Shown piece after piece: positions 1 through 8,579 of a stretch of DNA of 64,000 nt. The notes under the pieces are model-generated. The model ran no database searches, was not told the origin of the DNA, and was given only the letters and a program-made list of their open reading frames with translations. Location of the stretch: assembly GCF_023715895.1 (NCBI RefSeq), contig NZ_JAMBOO010000012.1, positions 37,707 through 101,706 of the forward strand, in the 5' to 3' direction. This DNA comes from Domibacillus indicus. Its GTDB lineage: Bacteria > Bacillota > Bacilli > Bacillales > Domibacillaceae. The translations under genes and the position numbers were made by a program. Position 1 is the stretch's first letter; each line of letters opens with the position of its first letter.

Positions 1-1
1 C

Positions 2-346
2 GATATGAGTCATGAAACAAAAGGCCGGATGCTGGTCAACCAGGCTCAGTTATTTATTAGAGACAATTTAAACAGGCCTCTTTCAATAAAAGATGTAGCG
101 CAATATCTGCATATATCAACCCGGCACCTATCCCGCTTATTTACTCATCATTTAGGGGTATCCTATACGGCTTTTATACGCCAAGAACGTGTTGACGCGG
201 CAGCAGAGATGCTTCGGATGACGAACCTGGATATTAAAATAATTTCGGAGCAATACTGTTTTTCATCAGTCCATTATTTTACTCGTGTGTTTCAAGAAGA
301 AACGGGTTTAACCCCGGGAAAATACAGAAAACAAGCAAGCCTCTAA
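2..346 (+). CDS. AraC-family transcriptional regulator, C-terminal part (cut by window edge)
   Basis: The reading frame is open to the left edge, so the true start lies outside the window. The visible ~114 residues are the two helix-turn-helix units of an AraC/XylS DNA-binding domain: LSIKDVAQYLHISTRHLSRL is the first, and the second ends in the family signature FSSVHYFTRVFQEETGLTPGKYRK. The sensor domain is missing from view. It sits just upstream of a sugar permease and two sugar-converting enzymes read in the same direction, so it probably regulates that locus. The order AraC, MFS, isomerase-like, Gfo/Idh recalls yfiF-yfiG-yfiH-yfiI of B. subtilis. Family certain, ligand unknown. Confidence 0.9.
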   Translation, partial: DMSHETKGRMLVNQAQLFIRDNLNRPLSIKDVAQYLHISTRHLSRLFTHHLGVSYTAFIRQERVDAAAEMLRMTNLDIKIISEQYCFSSVHYFTRVFQEETGLTPGKYRKQASL

Positions 347-368
347 GAACCCTTTAGAGGTCTTTTTT
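340..368 (+). terminator. Intrinsic terminator after the AraC gene
   Basis: The stem CCTCTAA / TTAGAGG overlaps the stop codon and is followed by TCTTTTTTT. It separates the regulator gene from the permease operon. Confidence 0.8.
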
Positions 369-420
369 TATTCTTCATGTCCTTACATTATAAAAATTTA
401 GTCTTTTCAGGACAAATACT

Positions 421-435
421 TTGTAAGCGCTTTTC
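421..435 (+). promoter_or_regulatory. Candidate cre site (CcpA operator)
   Basis: TTGTAAGCGCTTTTC matches the relaxed cre consensus WTGAAARCGYTTWNN with one mismatch. It lies upstream of the permease gene, where CcpA would repress during growth on preferred sugars. Inferred from sequence only. Confidence 0.5.
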
Positions 436-690
436 ATTATACTCAATTTAAGTTAAGCACTTAACCATTCAAGAAAAGGAGGGGAACTTTAGAAATACGA
501 CCTTTACATCCAAGGTACATAATGGAAAGGTAGGTGGAGGATTTTTCTGTCTTCCAAATGCAAACAAGACAGGCTGCTGCCTGATGCATAAACAGATGAT
601 TACATACGTTGATGGATCTGAAAATAAGCCAGAGCAAATTCTCAGGTGAAAGAGCATCTACTACAACGCAGCCCATGGAGGTGGTTACAC
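436..690. other. Leader / intergenic region before the permease
   Basis: No convincing gene. GGAGGGG at 478-484 looks like a ribosome binding site and is followed by an open frame (about 494-649), but no ATG, GTG or TTG start lies at the right distance. It could be a leader or a relic. Confidence 0.3.
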
Positions 691-2124
691 ATGAGTAATC
701 AAGTAATGAAGAAATCCATCAATCACAAAATGTATTTGCAAATTATTATGGTTTCCGCAACATTTGGAGGGCTTCTTTTCGGATATGACACAGGTGTGAT
801 CAATGGTGCTTTACCGTTTATGGAAAGGCCTGATCAGCTTAATCTCACACCGGTTACAGAAGGGCTTGTAACGAGTTCACTCCTGTTAGGAGCAGCATTT
901 GGCGCCCTGATATGCGGGAGATTAGCAGATCGCTATGGACGCCGGAAAATGATCCTCAATTTATCCTTTTTATTCTTATTGGCATCACTTGGCACTGCAT
1001 TTGCTCCTAATGTTTCCATCATGGTTGTCTTTCGATTTTTACTTGGTCTTGCTGTTGGAGGAGCTTCCTCTATGGTCCCGGCCTTTTTAGCAGAAATGGC
1101 ACCTCATGAAAAAAGGGGCCGAATGGTGACCATGAACGAATTTATGATTGTGGGCGGGCAGCTGCTGGCCTACGTCTTTAATGCCATTCTTGGTGTCACT
1201 ATGGCGGATACTGGTCATGTTTGGCGGTATATGCTTGTTCTTTGTGCTATTCCAGCTTTAATCTTATTTGTTAGTATGCTCGTTGTACCAGAGAGTCCGC
1301 GGTGGCTGGCTTCAAAAGGAAAAAATACGGAAGCGCTGCGTGTTCTTAAGCAAATACGAGATGAGAAACGAGCGAAAGCGGAATTTCAAGAAATTGAAGC
1401 AGCCGTAAAAAAAGATTCAGAGCTTGAAAAAGCCTCTTTAAAAGACTTTTCTGCTCCATGGCTGCGCCGTATTTTGCTTATTGGGATTGGTATTGCCATG
1501 GTGAATCAAATTACAGGTGTTAACTCCATCATGTACTACGGAACGCAAATTCTTGAAGAATCAGGCTTCGGCACGAAAGCGGCCTTAATCGCAAACATTG
1601 CAAATGGACTTATTTCAGTCATCGCAGTCGTAGTCGGTATTTGGCTGGTTGGGAAGGTGAACCGGCGTCCTATGCTGATCATCGGTTTATCTGGAACCAC
1701 AACGGCTCTTTTTCTGATTGCCATCTTCTCTATGGTACTCGATGGATCTGCAGCACTTCCGTATGTCGTACTTTCTTTGACCGTTCTGTTCCTTGCTTTT
1801 ATGCAAGGCTGTGTTGGGCCGGTGACATGGTTAGTCATTGCAGAAATCTTCCCACAAAGATTAAGAGGTCTTGGTTCTGGTATAAGCATCTTTTTCCTCT
1901 GGATCATCAACTTTGTAATTGGTTTTGCTTTTCCGATATTACTAAGCTCTGTCGGTTTATCGGCTACATTCTTTGTTTTCGTAGCTCTAGGTTTATTAGG
2001 AATCGGATTCGTATATAAATTTATGCCGGAGACAAATGGGCGTACACTTGAAGAGCTGGAAGAACATTTCCGCTCACAATCTAATAAAGGTGATAAAAGG
2101 GATTCAATTGTTAAGGCAAGATAA
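691..2124 (+). CDS. MFS sugar permease, inositol-transporter (IolT/YfiG) type
   Basis: A 477-residue proton-coupled sugar importer of the major facilitator superfamily with 12 expected membrane helices. Diagnostic motifs are FGGLLFGYDTGVINGALPFM in helix 1, DRYGRRK between helices 2 and 3, PESPRWL before the central loop, QITGVNSIMYYG in helix 7 and a PET motif near the C-terminus. Overall it reads very close to the B. subtilis myo-inositol permease IolT and its paralogue YfiG. The start at 691 is chosen because GGAGGTGG (677-684) precedes it; the longer frame from 646 lacks a binding site. It heads an operon with the next two genes and has a cre-like site on each side. Substrate is inferred (a polyol or inositol-like sugar). 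Confidence 0.88.
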   Translation: MSNQVMKKSINHKMYLQIIMVSATFGGLLFGYDTGVINGALPFMERPDQLNLTPVTEGLVTSSLLLGAAFGALICGRLADRYGRRKMILNLSFLFLLASLGTAFAPNVSIMVVFRFLLGLAVGGASSMVPAFLAEMAPHEKRGRMVTMNEFMIVGGQLLAYVFNAILGVTMADTGHVWRYMLVLCAIPALILFVSMLVVPESPRWLASKGKNTEALRVLKQIRDEKRAKAEFQEIEAAVKKDSELEKASLKDFSAPWLRRILLIGIGIAMVNQITGVNSIMYYGTQILEESGFGTKAALIANIANGLISVIAVVVGIWLVGKVNRRPMLIIGLSGTTTALFLIAIFSMVLDGSAALPYVVLSLTVLFLAFMQGCVGPVTWLVIAEIFPQRLRGLGSGISIFFLWIINFVIGFAFPILLSSVGLSATFFVFVALGLLGIGFVYKFMPETNGRTLEELEEHFRSQSNKGDKRDSIVKAR

Positions 2125-2151
2125 TAATAACTGTCTACTTTAAAAAGATAA

Positions 2152-2166
2152 TTGAAAGCGCTTCTA
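2152..2166 (+). promoter_or_regulatory. Candidate cre site (CcpA operator)
   Basis: TTGAAAGCGCTTCTA fits WTGAAARCGYTTWNN except at one position. It sits between the permease stop and the next gene, so it may control an internal promoter or act as a roadblock. Confidence 0.5.
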
Positions 2167-2212
2167 ATTATAGGGACTTTGCATTCAGAACGATTTAGAG
2201 GAGGGTTTTAAC

Positions 2213-3136
2213 ATGGGAGTTAAAATTGCAGGGGCACCGTGCTGCTGGGGAGTGGATGATCCAAAAAATCCATATCTTCCGCCATGGGAACGAGTGTTAT
2301 ATGAAGCATCACAAGCAGGCTACAAAGGCATTGAACTTGGTCCATACGGATATATTCCAATGGATATTGAGCGGGTACGGGCAGAGCTATCTAAAAACGA
2401 TTTAAACATCATTGCGGGGACCATTTTTGATGATTTGGTATCGCCCTCTAACTTAGAGAACTTATTGCACCAGGTAGACGATATTTGTTCTCTGATCACT
2501 AAACTTCCATTGTCACCCCCAGAAGAAGGACAAAAGTTTCCGACTCCTTATCTGGTGATTATTGATTGGGGACATGAGGAAAGGGATTATAAGGCAGGCA
2601 AGCCGGATGAAGCACAGCGACTATCTTCAGATGCCTGGACTACAATGATAACACATATACGGGCACTTGCCGATCGCGCCTGGACAAAATATGGCGTCCG
2701 TTCTGTGATTCATCCTCATGCGGGCGGCTACATTGAATTTGAAGATGAAATTAAACAGTTATTAGAAGATATACCTTATGAGACAGCCGGCCTTTGCCTG
2801 GATACGGGTCATCTTTATTACTCTAAAATGAACCCATACCAGTGGATTCAAGACTATGCAGACCGCTTAGACTACATTCATTTTAAAGATATTAACCTCG
2901 ATATTTACAACGAAGTGATGGGTGAGCATATCCGTTTCTTTGAAGCATGCGCCAAAGGCGTAATGTGCCCGATTGGACAAGGCATCATTGATTACAATTC
3001 CATCCATAAGCTGTTAAAAGAAATTGGCTACCAAGGCTATATCACGATCGAGCAGGAACGGGATCCCCGTAATGCAGATACGAGTTTGCGAGATGTGAAG
3101 CAAAGTGTCGACTATCTAAAAAGCGTAGGTTATTAA
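2213..3136 (+). CDS. Sugar phosphate isomerase/epimerase-like TIM-barrel enzyme
   Basis: A 307-residue member of the xylose-isomerase-like TIM barrel family (IolE/IolI/YfiH group). Typical metal-binding strands are visible: IHPHAGGYIEFE near 167-176, LCLDTGH at 194-200, YIHFKD at 221-226 and TIEQERD at 278-284. These Glu/Asp/His residues normally hold a divalent metal for aldose-ketose isomerisation, epimerisation or inosose dehydration. The gene has a strong AGAGGAGGG site and is followed after 30 bases by a dehydrogenase gene, so the pair probably converts the sugar brought in by the upstream permease. Exact reaction unknown. Confidence 0.82.
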   Translation: MGVKIAGAPCCWGVDDPKNPYLPPWERVLYEASQAGYKGIELGPYGYIPMDIERVRAELSKNDLNIIAGTIFDDLVSPSNLENLLHQVDDICSLITKLPLSPPEEGQKFPTPYLVIIDWGHEERDYKAGKPDEAQRLSSDAWTTMITHIRALADRAWTKYGVRSVIHPHAGGYIEFEDEIKQLLEDIPYETAGLCLDTGHLYYSKMNPYQWIQDYADRLDYIHFKDINLDIYNEVMGEHIRFFEACAKGVMCPIGQGIIDYNSIHKLLKEIGYQGYITIEQERDPRNADTSLRDVKQSVDYLKSVGY

Positions 3137-3166
3137 CGAAAACATAAAAGAAGGGGAGTATGGCAA

Positions 3167-4354
3167 ATGATTAACGGCGAAAAAGTAATTCAACAACCAA
3201 TCCGCTGGGCGATGGTAGGAGGCGGGCGCGGAAGTCAAATTGGCTATATCCACCGCTCAGCTGCACTGCGTGATCACAACTTCAAACTTGTTGCAGGCGC
3301 TTTTGATATCGATGCAGAACGTGGCAAAGACTTTGGGGTAAACTTGCACGTTTCTCCAGAGCGCTGCTATCCTGACTATAAAACGATGTTTGAAGAAGAA
3401 GCAAAACGTGAGGACGGCATTCAAGCGGTTTCTATCGCTACGCCGAACGGCACGCATTATGCGATCTCTAAAGCAGCCCTGGAAGCAGGCCTGCATGTGA
3501 TCTGTGAAAAGCCGCTCTGCTTCACAACGGAAGAAGCACTGGAGCTTGAAATGTTAGCTAAAGCACAGAATCGCGTCGTCGGGATTACATACGGTTATTC
3601 CGGCCACCAAATGATCGAGCAGGCGCGCCAGTTAATCGCGAACGGTGAGTTAGGTGAAATTAGAATCGTGAATATGCAGTTTGCCCACGGCTTTCATTCG
3701 GGAGAAGTGGAAGAGCAAAATGCCAGCACAAAATGGCGTGTCGATCCTAAAATGGCTGGACCGAGCTATGTACTCGGCGATTTAGGAACACATCCGCTAT
3801 TCTTGTCAGAAGTGATGCTGCCAAACATGAAAATCAAAAAGTTAATGTGTACACGCCAGAGCTTTGTTAAAAGCCGTGCGCCGCTTGAAGATAATGCTTA
3901 CACGATCATGGAATATGAAAATGGCGCAGTGGGCACAGTCTGGTCTTCCGCTGTGAATGCAGGCTCTATGCACGGACAAAAAATACGGGTGATTGGTTCT
4001 AAAGCAAGTATTGAATGGTGGGATGAACAGCCGAACCAGCTTCGTTTCGAAGTCCAGGGGCAGCCTGTACAGATTTTAGAACGCGGAATGGACTACCTGT
4101 ATCCACAAGCATTAGCAGACGATCGGATTGGCGGCGGCCATCCTGAAGGGTTATTTGAAGCATGGTCTAATCTGTATACTCGTTTTGCTAAAGCAATGGC
4201 AGCGTTGGACAATGGAGAAGAGATGAATGATGTTTGGTATCCAGGGATTGAAGCGGGTGTAGAAGGCGTTCGCTGGGTAGAGAACTGTGTACGCTCTGCT
4301 GATAATGGTTCTGTCTGGGTTGACTACCAGCACGAATTAAGCCCATCCAAATAA
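3167..4354 (+). CDS. Gfo/Idh/MocA-family NAD(P)-dependent oxidoreductase
   Basis: A 395-residue two-domain dehydrogenase. The N-terminal Rossmann fold has VGGGRGS at 17-23 for the dinucleotide and the family signature EKP at 114-116; the Lys is usually catalytic. LGDLGTHP around 203-210 supplies the Asp and His of the substrate site. The length is near that of YfiI-type proteins and longer than inositol dehydrogenase. The start at 3167 follows AAGGGGAG; an earlier ATG at 3160 opens only a four-codon frame. It is the last gene of the permease/isomerase operon and probably oxidises the imported sugar or its epimer. Substrate unknown. Confidence 0.88.
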   Translation: MINGEKVIQQPIRWAMVGGGRGSQIGYIHRSAALRDHNFKLVAGAFDIDAERGKDFGVNLHVSPERCYPDYKTMFEEEAKREDGIQAVSIATPNGTHYAISKAALEAGLHVICEKPLCFTTEEALELEMLAKAQNRVVGITYGYSGHQMIEQARQLIANGELGEIRIVNMQFAHGFHSGEVEEQNASTKWRVDPKMAGPSYVLGDLGTHPLFLSEVMLPNMKIKKLMCTRQSFVKSRAPLEDNAYTIMEYENGAVGTVWSSAVNAGSMHGQKIRVIGSKASIEWWDEQPNQLRFEVQGQPVQILERGMDYLYPQALADDRIGGGHPEGLFEAWSNLYTRFAKAMAALDNGEEMNDVWYPGIEAGVEGVRWVENCVRSADNGSVWVDYQHELSPSK

Positions 4355-4367
4355 GAAGAGCGAACAA

Positions 4368-4409
4368 AAAGCTGCCTGACAGTAGAATGGGACTTCAGGC
4401 AGCTTTTTT
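4368..4409 (+). terminator. Intrinsic terminator of the sugar operon
   Basis: A 12-bp perfect stem AAAGCTGCCTGA / TCAGGCAGCTTT is followed by a T run. It closes the operon. Confidence 0.9.
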
Positions 4410-4434
4410 GCTGCTACTTTTAGAAATAACGAAG

Positions 4435-5012
4435 AATAATTTTGCATAAAAGGGAATAATTATTCATTTTTGCGTAAAATATTTATTTATCACAAAGTTT
4501 GACCAATTTTGACCTTTTAACTAAAAGGACAGAACACGGCTTTCAAGACAAAAGAAACTGAACAGCATCGCTTATGTGCTGCACGTTGACTCGAAAGTTT
4601 TTTATCAATCATTGTAGAGAACTAGCTGAACACGATTTTGGTATAAAATAATCTTGTTTCTTCAGAAAAATAATGTTTGATTTTAAAATGAGCATCCAGT
4701 GATCTGGTTTATGAAATCATGTTTGGATCAAGTTTTCTGTTTATCTTTTTGCGAACAAATGTTTCGTTATAGGGGATCGATAAAATGACATGAACATGCT
4801 TAAAAGCCGATTTTTTAGGAACTCTGAAGAATTTCATGCATCATTTACGGCACACGGCCGGCTAAGTGTAGATAGCTAATGCGTAACTCATTCAAAGTAA
4901 AATCATTTAGCTCAAATCATTAAAAATATTTGCATGAAAAGCTGAATTTACCAAACGGATTGGGTATAATGAATATATACTATCTTTTCTTAAAAATTGA
5001 ATTTTACGCAAA
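4435..5012. repeat. Short TTTGCGTAAAAT repeats in the region upstream of xerS
   Basis: TTTGCGTAAAAT (4469-4480) recurs as its exact inverse complement at 5001-5012, 29 bases before the xerS start. A variant, TTTTGCATAAAA, lies at 4440-4451. The 630-base gap between 4410 and 5041 has no gene. A candidate -10 box, TATAAT, is at 4965-4970. XerS of streptococci acts on difSL, which lies just upstream of its own gene, so these could be recombinase binding arms. The link is an inference. Confidence 0.4.
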
Positions 5013-5041
5013 GTTGAAATTGATCGAAAGAGGTTTGAAAA

Positions 5042-6157
5042 ATGGCTAATACACGTCAGCATCAATTACACGAAAAAAAATTAGAAGAATTAATGAATAT
5101 CATGCCGTTTTACGTGGTGGAATATGTGGATCAGAAACTGGGCAGCCGGTCTCCTTCTACTCTTTTAAATTATGTGCATGATTATAAGCTGTTTTTTGAA
5201 TGGCTCATTGCAGAAGGCATTACCGACGTCAAAGAAATAAAAGATATACCCATGACCGTACTCGAAAACCTTAAATTGGTAGAAGCACAAGGATTTATCC
5301 GCTTTCTGGAACGACGTGATATCCAAGTAAATAAACAGGATACGAAAAAAGCGGAAAAAGTATCGATTAATCGTAAAATCTCAGCACTTCGCTCTCTTTT
5401 TAAGTATTTAACGACGCAAACAGAAAATGAAGACGGCGAACCTTACTTTCACCGTAATGTCATGCTGAAAATTGAAGTCACCAAAGTAAAAGAAACACTA
5501 AATGCCCGCGCTGCGCGTATTGCAACGAAAATCTTTCACCAGGATGACGATATTCGTTTCCTGGAATTCCTGAAGAATGACTATGAACAGGAACTGCCTG
5601 CTGATTCACGTAAAGTTGTTTATTTTAAGCGGGATAAAGAACGGGATATTGCCATTCTTTCGCTTTTCCTCGGAAGCGGCATCCGGGTAAACGAGCTGTC
5701 TAATCTCCGCCTGCGGGACATGGACTTTGAAATGGGCCAAATCAGCGTTCTGCGTAAAGGAAATAAGCGGGACATTGTCGCAGTCATTCCCCAGGCAATG
5801 GATGACGTAAAAGCTTATCTCACCATCCGCAATGAGCGGTATAACGCAACCGGTGAAGATTATGAGTTCGTTTTTTTAACAAAAGTTAAAAATGAACCGC
5901 AGCCTCTCTCCAACCGGACCATTGAAGCCCTGGTGAAAAAGTATACGAAAGCATTTATGTCCAATAAATCGATGTCACCGCACAAACTGCGCCATACGTT
6001 CGGTACAAATTTGATGGAAGAAACAAATGACATTCATCTGCTTATGATGCAGCTTGGCCACAGTACGACTTCGACCGCTGCGCTTTATACAAATCCTGAG
6101 CAGGAAAAAGCACGTAAAGCGCTGAAAGAGTTAGGAGAAAAACGTAAAGAGCGTTAA
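5042..6157 (+). CDS. xerS: Tyrosine recombinase XerS
   Basis: A 371-residue site-specific recombinase. The N-terminal SAM-like core-binding domain spans about 20-130 and the catalytic domain about 165-365. The complete active site is present: Arg215 (SGIRVNELS), Lys239 (RKGNKRD), His314 and Arg317 (HKLRHTFGTNL), His340 (LGHSTTS) and nucleophile Tyr349. The extended N-terminus and length match the single-protein XerS type, known from streptococci to resolve chromosome dimers at difSL, rather than the ~300-residue XerC/XerD proteins. It is a single-gene unit with a long upstream region carrying inverted repeats. Whether it is the main dimer-resolution enzyme here cannot be told. Confidence 0.85.
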   Translation: MANTRQHQLHEKKLEELMNIMPFYVVEYVDQKLGSRSPSTLLNYVHDYKLFFEWLIAEGITDVKEIKDIPMTVLENLKLVEAQGFIRFLERRDIQVNKQDTKKAEKVSINRKISALRSLFKYLTTQTENEDGEPYFHRNVMLKIEVTKVKETLNARAARIATKIFHQDDDIRFLEFLKNDYEQELPADSRKVVYFKRDKERDIAILSLFLGSGIRVNELSNLRLRDMDFEMGQISVLRKGNKRDIVAVIPQAMDDVKAYLTIRNERYNATGEDYEFVFLTKVKNEPQPLSNRTIEALVKKYTKAFMSNKSMSPHKLRHTFGTNLMEETNDIHLLMMQLGHSTTSTAALYTNPEQEKARKALKELGEKRKER

Positions 6158-6221
6158 ACGTTGAATAAATAAGTGAAAGATTCGACATTGAGGTCTAGGA
6201 ATGGAACATACCTGCATTCCG

Positions 6222-6259
6222 AAGGAGCCCCCGCCTCGGCAGCTTTATAGGCGGGCTCC
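6222..6259. terminator. Hairpin between xerS and the convergent alkyltransferase gene
   Basis: GGAGCCC..CGCCT pairs with AGGCGGGCTCC, and the loop holds the alkyltransferase stop codon. There is no long T run on either strand, so it is a weak terminator candidate for both genes. Confidence 0.45.
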
Positions 6260-6775
6260 CGCATATTTTGCTTCTAATTGGAGTAAATACTGCTTTAACT
6301 CCAGGCCGCCTCTGTAGCCGGTCAATGCCCCGTTTTTTCCAATCACCCGGTGGCATGGAATGGTAATCAGCACGGGGTTTGCGCCAATCGCGGCTCCTAC
6401 TGCCCGGACAGCAGCCGGCTTTCCAGCAAGCTTGGCAATATCCGAATACGAATAAGTTTCTCCATAAGGAATCTGCTTGAGCGCCTCCCATATTTGCAGC
6501 TGAAAAGGTGTCCCCCTTACATCAACAGGCAAATGAAAAGTACGGCTCGCTCCGGTAAAATAAGCATACAGCTCGTCCTTGTAAGGCTTTAAAGCACTGT
6601 GATCTTCTATAAGAACAGCCGCTAGAAACCGTTTATTCACCCATGCTTCGAGCTCTTCAAACGTCTGACCTGGTGATCCTACATAACAAAGCCCTTTCCC
6701 TGTTTTGGCTATATAAAGCGATCCATGTTCATAATCGACTGTGGACCACTGGATCGCTTCTGCTTTCTTGTTCAT
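6245..6775 (-). CDS. ogt: Methylated-DNA--protein-cysteine S-methyltransferase
   Basis: A 176-residue suicide DNA repair protein that moves the alkyl group of O6-methylguanine onto its own cysteine. The active-site signature PCHRV has the acceptor Cys at 141. The DNA-binding helix with the Arg finger (AAVRAVGAAIGANP, about 121-134) and YGETYSYSDIAKLAGKP precede it. The length fits the Ogt/MGMT family without an Ada regulatory domain. GAGGAGGCGG upstream of the ATG supports the start. It appears to be a single gene. Confidence 0.93.
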   Translation of the reverse strand: MNKKAEAIQWSTVDYEHGSLYIAKTGKGLCYVGSPGQTFEELEAWVNKRFLAAVLIEDHSALKPYKDELYAYFTGASRTFHLPVDVRGTPFQLQIWEALKQIPYGETYSYSDIAKLAGKPAAVRAVGAAIGANPVLITIPCHRVIGKNGALTGYRGGLELKQYLLQLEAKYAGARL

Positions 6776-6812
6776 CTTTCTCCGCCTCCTCTATCCGTAT
6801 TATACAGGTAAA

Positions 6813-6844
6813 CGAAAAACAAGGCGCTTCTTTTACAGAAGCGC
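6813..6844 (-). terminator. Intrinsic terminator of the Imm-5-like gene
   Basis: Read on the minus strand: AGCGCTTCT-type arms GCGCTTCT / AGAAGCGC (6824-6831 and 6837-6844), then a T-rich tail. Confidence 0.8.
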
Positions 6845-6851
6845 AAAATAA

Positions 6852-7307
6852 CTACATCTCTTTCTCTAAATCTAGTAAATGCTTATACTGCCAGGCACGT
6901 TCATCAGCCACCGCTTCCGTATCAAAGTGGGTTGCATGAGCAATGGCCTTTACCGCATAGGTGGATGCATGGATCGCATGGCCAAATATATGAACGGTTG
7001 CGACGGCCTGCCCTGCTGCCCGTGCAGCAGCAGTCGCTGCCTTATCATCTGTTTGACGGGCCGCGGCATGAGCTGCAAATGAAGCTTTTCGAACTTCTCT
7101 CACTTTCATAGTTCCCTGCAGCCAGGCGCGTCCGGCTTCAATGGCCTCTCTTGGGCGTCCGTCATGGGGGAACTTTTGTTCATAATACTGAATCACATGT
7201 TCTGCACAATCTAATGCCCAACGCACCGCGACTGGATGGTTAATGCTTCGAAGGTGTTCTTCGATCGTTTCTTTTATCTCTGTATCGACGAATCGCTGCG
7301 TTATCAC
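6852..7307 (-). CDS. Putative immunity protein, Imm-5-like
   Basis: A 151-residue all-alpha protein rich in Ala and His. The N-terminal part holds DCAEHVIQYYEQKFPHDGRP and AIEAGRAWLQG. It continues with an alanine-rich helical stretch (ASFAAHAAARQ, AAARAAGQAVATVHIFGHAI). This pattern matches what I know as the Imm-5-like family, named by genomic association with polymorphic toxins. No toxin gene is visible nearby, so the immunity role is unproven here. It has its own terminator and probably its own promoter. Confidence 0.6.
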   Translation of the reverse strand: MITQRFVDTEIKETIEEHLRSINHPVAVRWALDCAEHVIQYYEQKFPHDGRPREAIEAGRAWLQGTMKVREVRKASFAAHAAARQTDDKAATAAARAAGQAVATVHIFGHAIHASTYAVKAIAHATHFDTEAVADERAWQYKHLLDLEKEM

Positions 7308-7484
7308 GGCAGTTTCCTCCTTTTATTTTATTGTTTTTTTTGGATCTTTTATGTTAATCGATGGATTTCTTAGCAAGCTGTTTTCATCGCTTATTAAGAG
7401 AAGGGGTATACCATTCTCTTCCTTGTTTGCTTTTATTTAAACATCTCTTGTTCATATATGCATGGAAAAATTTGTGCATTGTAT

Positions 7485-7521
7485 AAAAAAGCAGGGACCC
7501 ATACCGGGTCCCTGCTTTTCA
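7485..7521. terminator. Bidirectional intrinsic terminator
   Basis: A 14-bp perfect stem AAAAGCAGGGACCC / GGGTCCCTGCTTTT has A and T runs on its two sides. It ends the minus-strand gene that follows. Confidence 0.9.
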
Positions 7522-7550
7522 CTGTATATTGGCTTCATCCCTGTCTTCGA

Positions 7551-8579
7551 TTAAGAGCTTCCTCCACAGCTGCTACAGCTGCTTGAAGAACAGCTGGATC
7601 CACTATTGCTGTCAGAAGAACAAGAAGAATCATTCCCGGAGTCATGATGATCATAGCGGTCGTCACGGTCATCACTATCGTAATAACCGCCTGAACTCAT
7701 GTAGTTATTGTCTTCCGGTATAGGCTCATGCAGGGCCAGGATCGAATAAGACAGCAGCAAGACAGGTGTTTGATCCTCCGGCCGGGTCGCCACAATCGTT
7801 TTAGACCGTGTTTTTTGACGGTGGTCAACATGTTCTTCTGCTTCTTCAAGAAGCTCTGCAAGCTTCTTCGTTAAAGCATGGACAAGAGGCTCATATTCTT
7901 CTGGCGCTGCTTCAAACAACTCTTTTTGAAGATACGTTTCTCGTTTCTTTCCTTTTGCTTTCTGCCACTTTTCTACAAAAGATTTGCGAAGCAGCGTTTT
8001 TCCAAATGGGCCTTGAATGGTTTCAGTGTAATCATGCTCGATGAATAAAACCGAATACACCAATTCAAAAACAGCCCGCTCGTGCTGTGATGCTCCTTTT
8101 GTTACTTTAGCTTTGTCAGTTGGAGTATGATGAATCATCGTACCATGAAATTGCTCGCAAAAAGCCGCGTAATCCTTCGTAAATAAAATCATATCATGCC
8201 AAATGGCATCGACCTTTGCGCTGTACATCGGTACATTTTTCATAATGGCAGAAAGAATGAAGAATCGCTTTAATTCAAGCTGGTACCATGAAAACGACTG
8301 CTCGGACACCATTCCTTTTTCGATCAACCGTGCTTTTATGGACGCTTCGAGACTCCGGTTCCAGGCATGCTCCAGTTTTTCAGCTAACAGTTTTCCTTCC
8401 GGCATTTTTAAGCCAAGTGTCTGTTCCAGTTCAAAAGAAAGCGGCTTGTCTATTGCCGGTCCCTTATAACTTCTTGCTTTCTGGCCGGAGCGCCTGCCAG
8501 GCGTGTTTTTTTCGCTGGCCTTTTTAATAATGATGCTGGCTATAATGGCTGCAATCACGAGGAAAAATACAACTTCCAT
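7551..8579 (-). CDS. Membrane-anchored protein with a GRDP-like domain and Ser/Cys/Gly-rich tail
   Basis: 342 residues. An N-terminal membrane segment (VVFFLVIAAIIASIIIKK, about 3-20) is followed by a soluble helical domain containing VDAIWHDMILFTKDYAAFCE and HHTP. This resembles the conserved core (xDxxWHxxILxTxxYxxFC...HH) of glycine-rich-domain proteins of plants and bacteria. The last ~55 residues are low-complexity, rich in Asp, Ser, Cys and Gly, ending in SCSSSSCSSCGGSS. A Cys-rich tail could bind metal or cross-link. There are no operon partners. Function unknown; the domain match is by motif only. Confidence 0.6.
   Translation of the reverse strand: MEVVFFLVIAAIIASIIIKKASEKNTPGRRSGQKARSYKGPAIDKPLSFELEQTLGLKMPEGKLLAEKLEHAWNRSLEASIKARLIEKGMVSEQSFSWYQLELKRFFILSAIMKNVPMYSAKVDAIWHDMILFTKDYAAFCEQFHGTMIHHTPTDKAKVTKGASQHERAVFELVYSVLFIEHDYTETIQGPFGKTLLRKSFVEKWQKAKGKKRETYLQKELFEAAPEEYEPLVHALTKKLAELLEEAEEHVDHRQKTRSKTIVATRPEDQTPVLLLSYSILALHEPIPEDNNYMSSGGYYDSDDRDDRYDHHDSGNDSSCSSDSNSGSSCSSSSCSSCGGSS

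Noticed and set aside
646..690. Extended start of the MFS permease at 646
   Set aside because: No binding site precedes it, while GGAGGTGG precedes the ATG at 691 and the extra residues are not permease-like.
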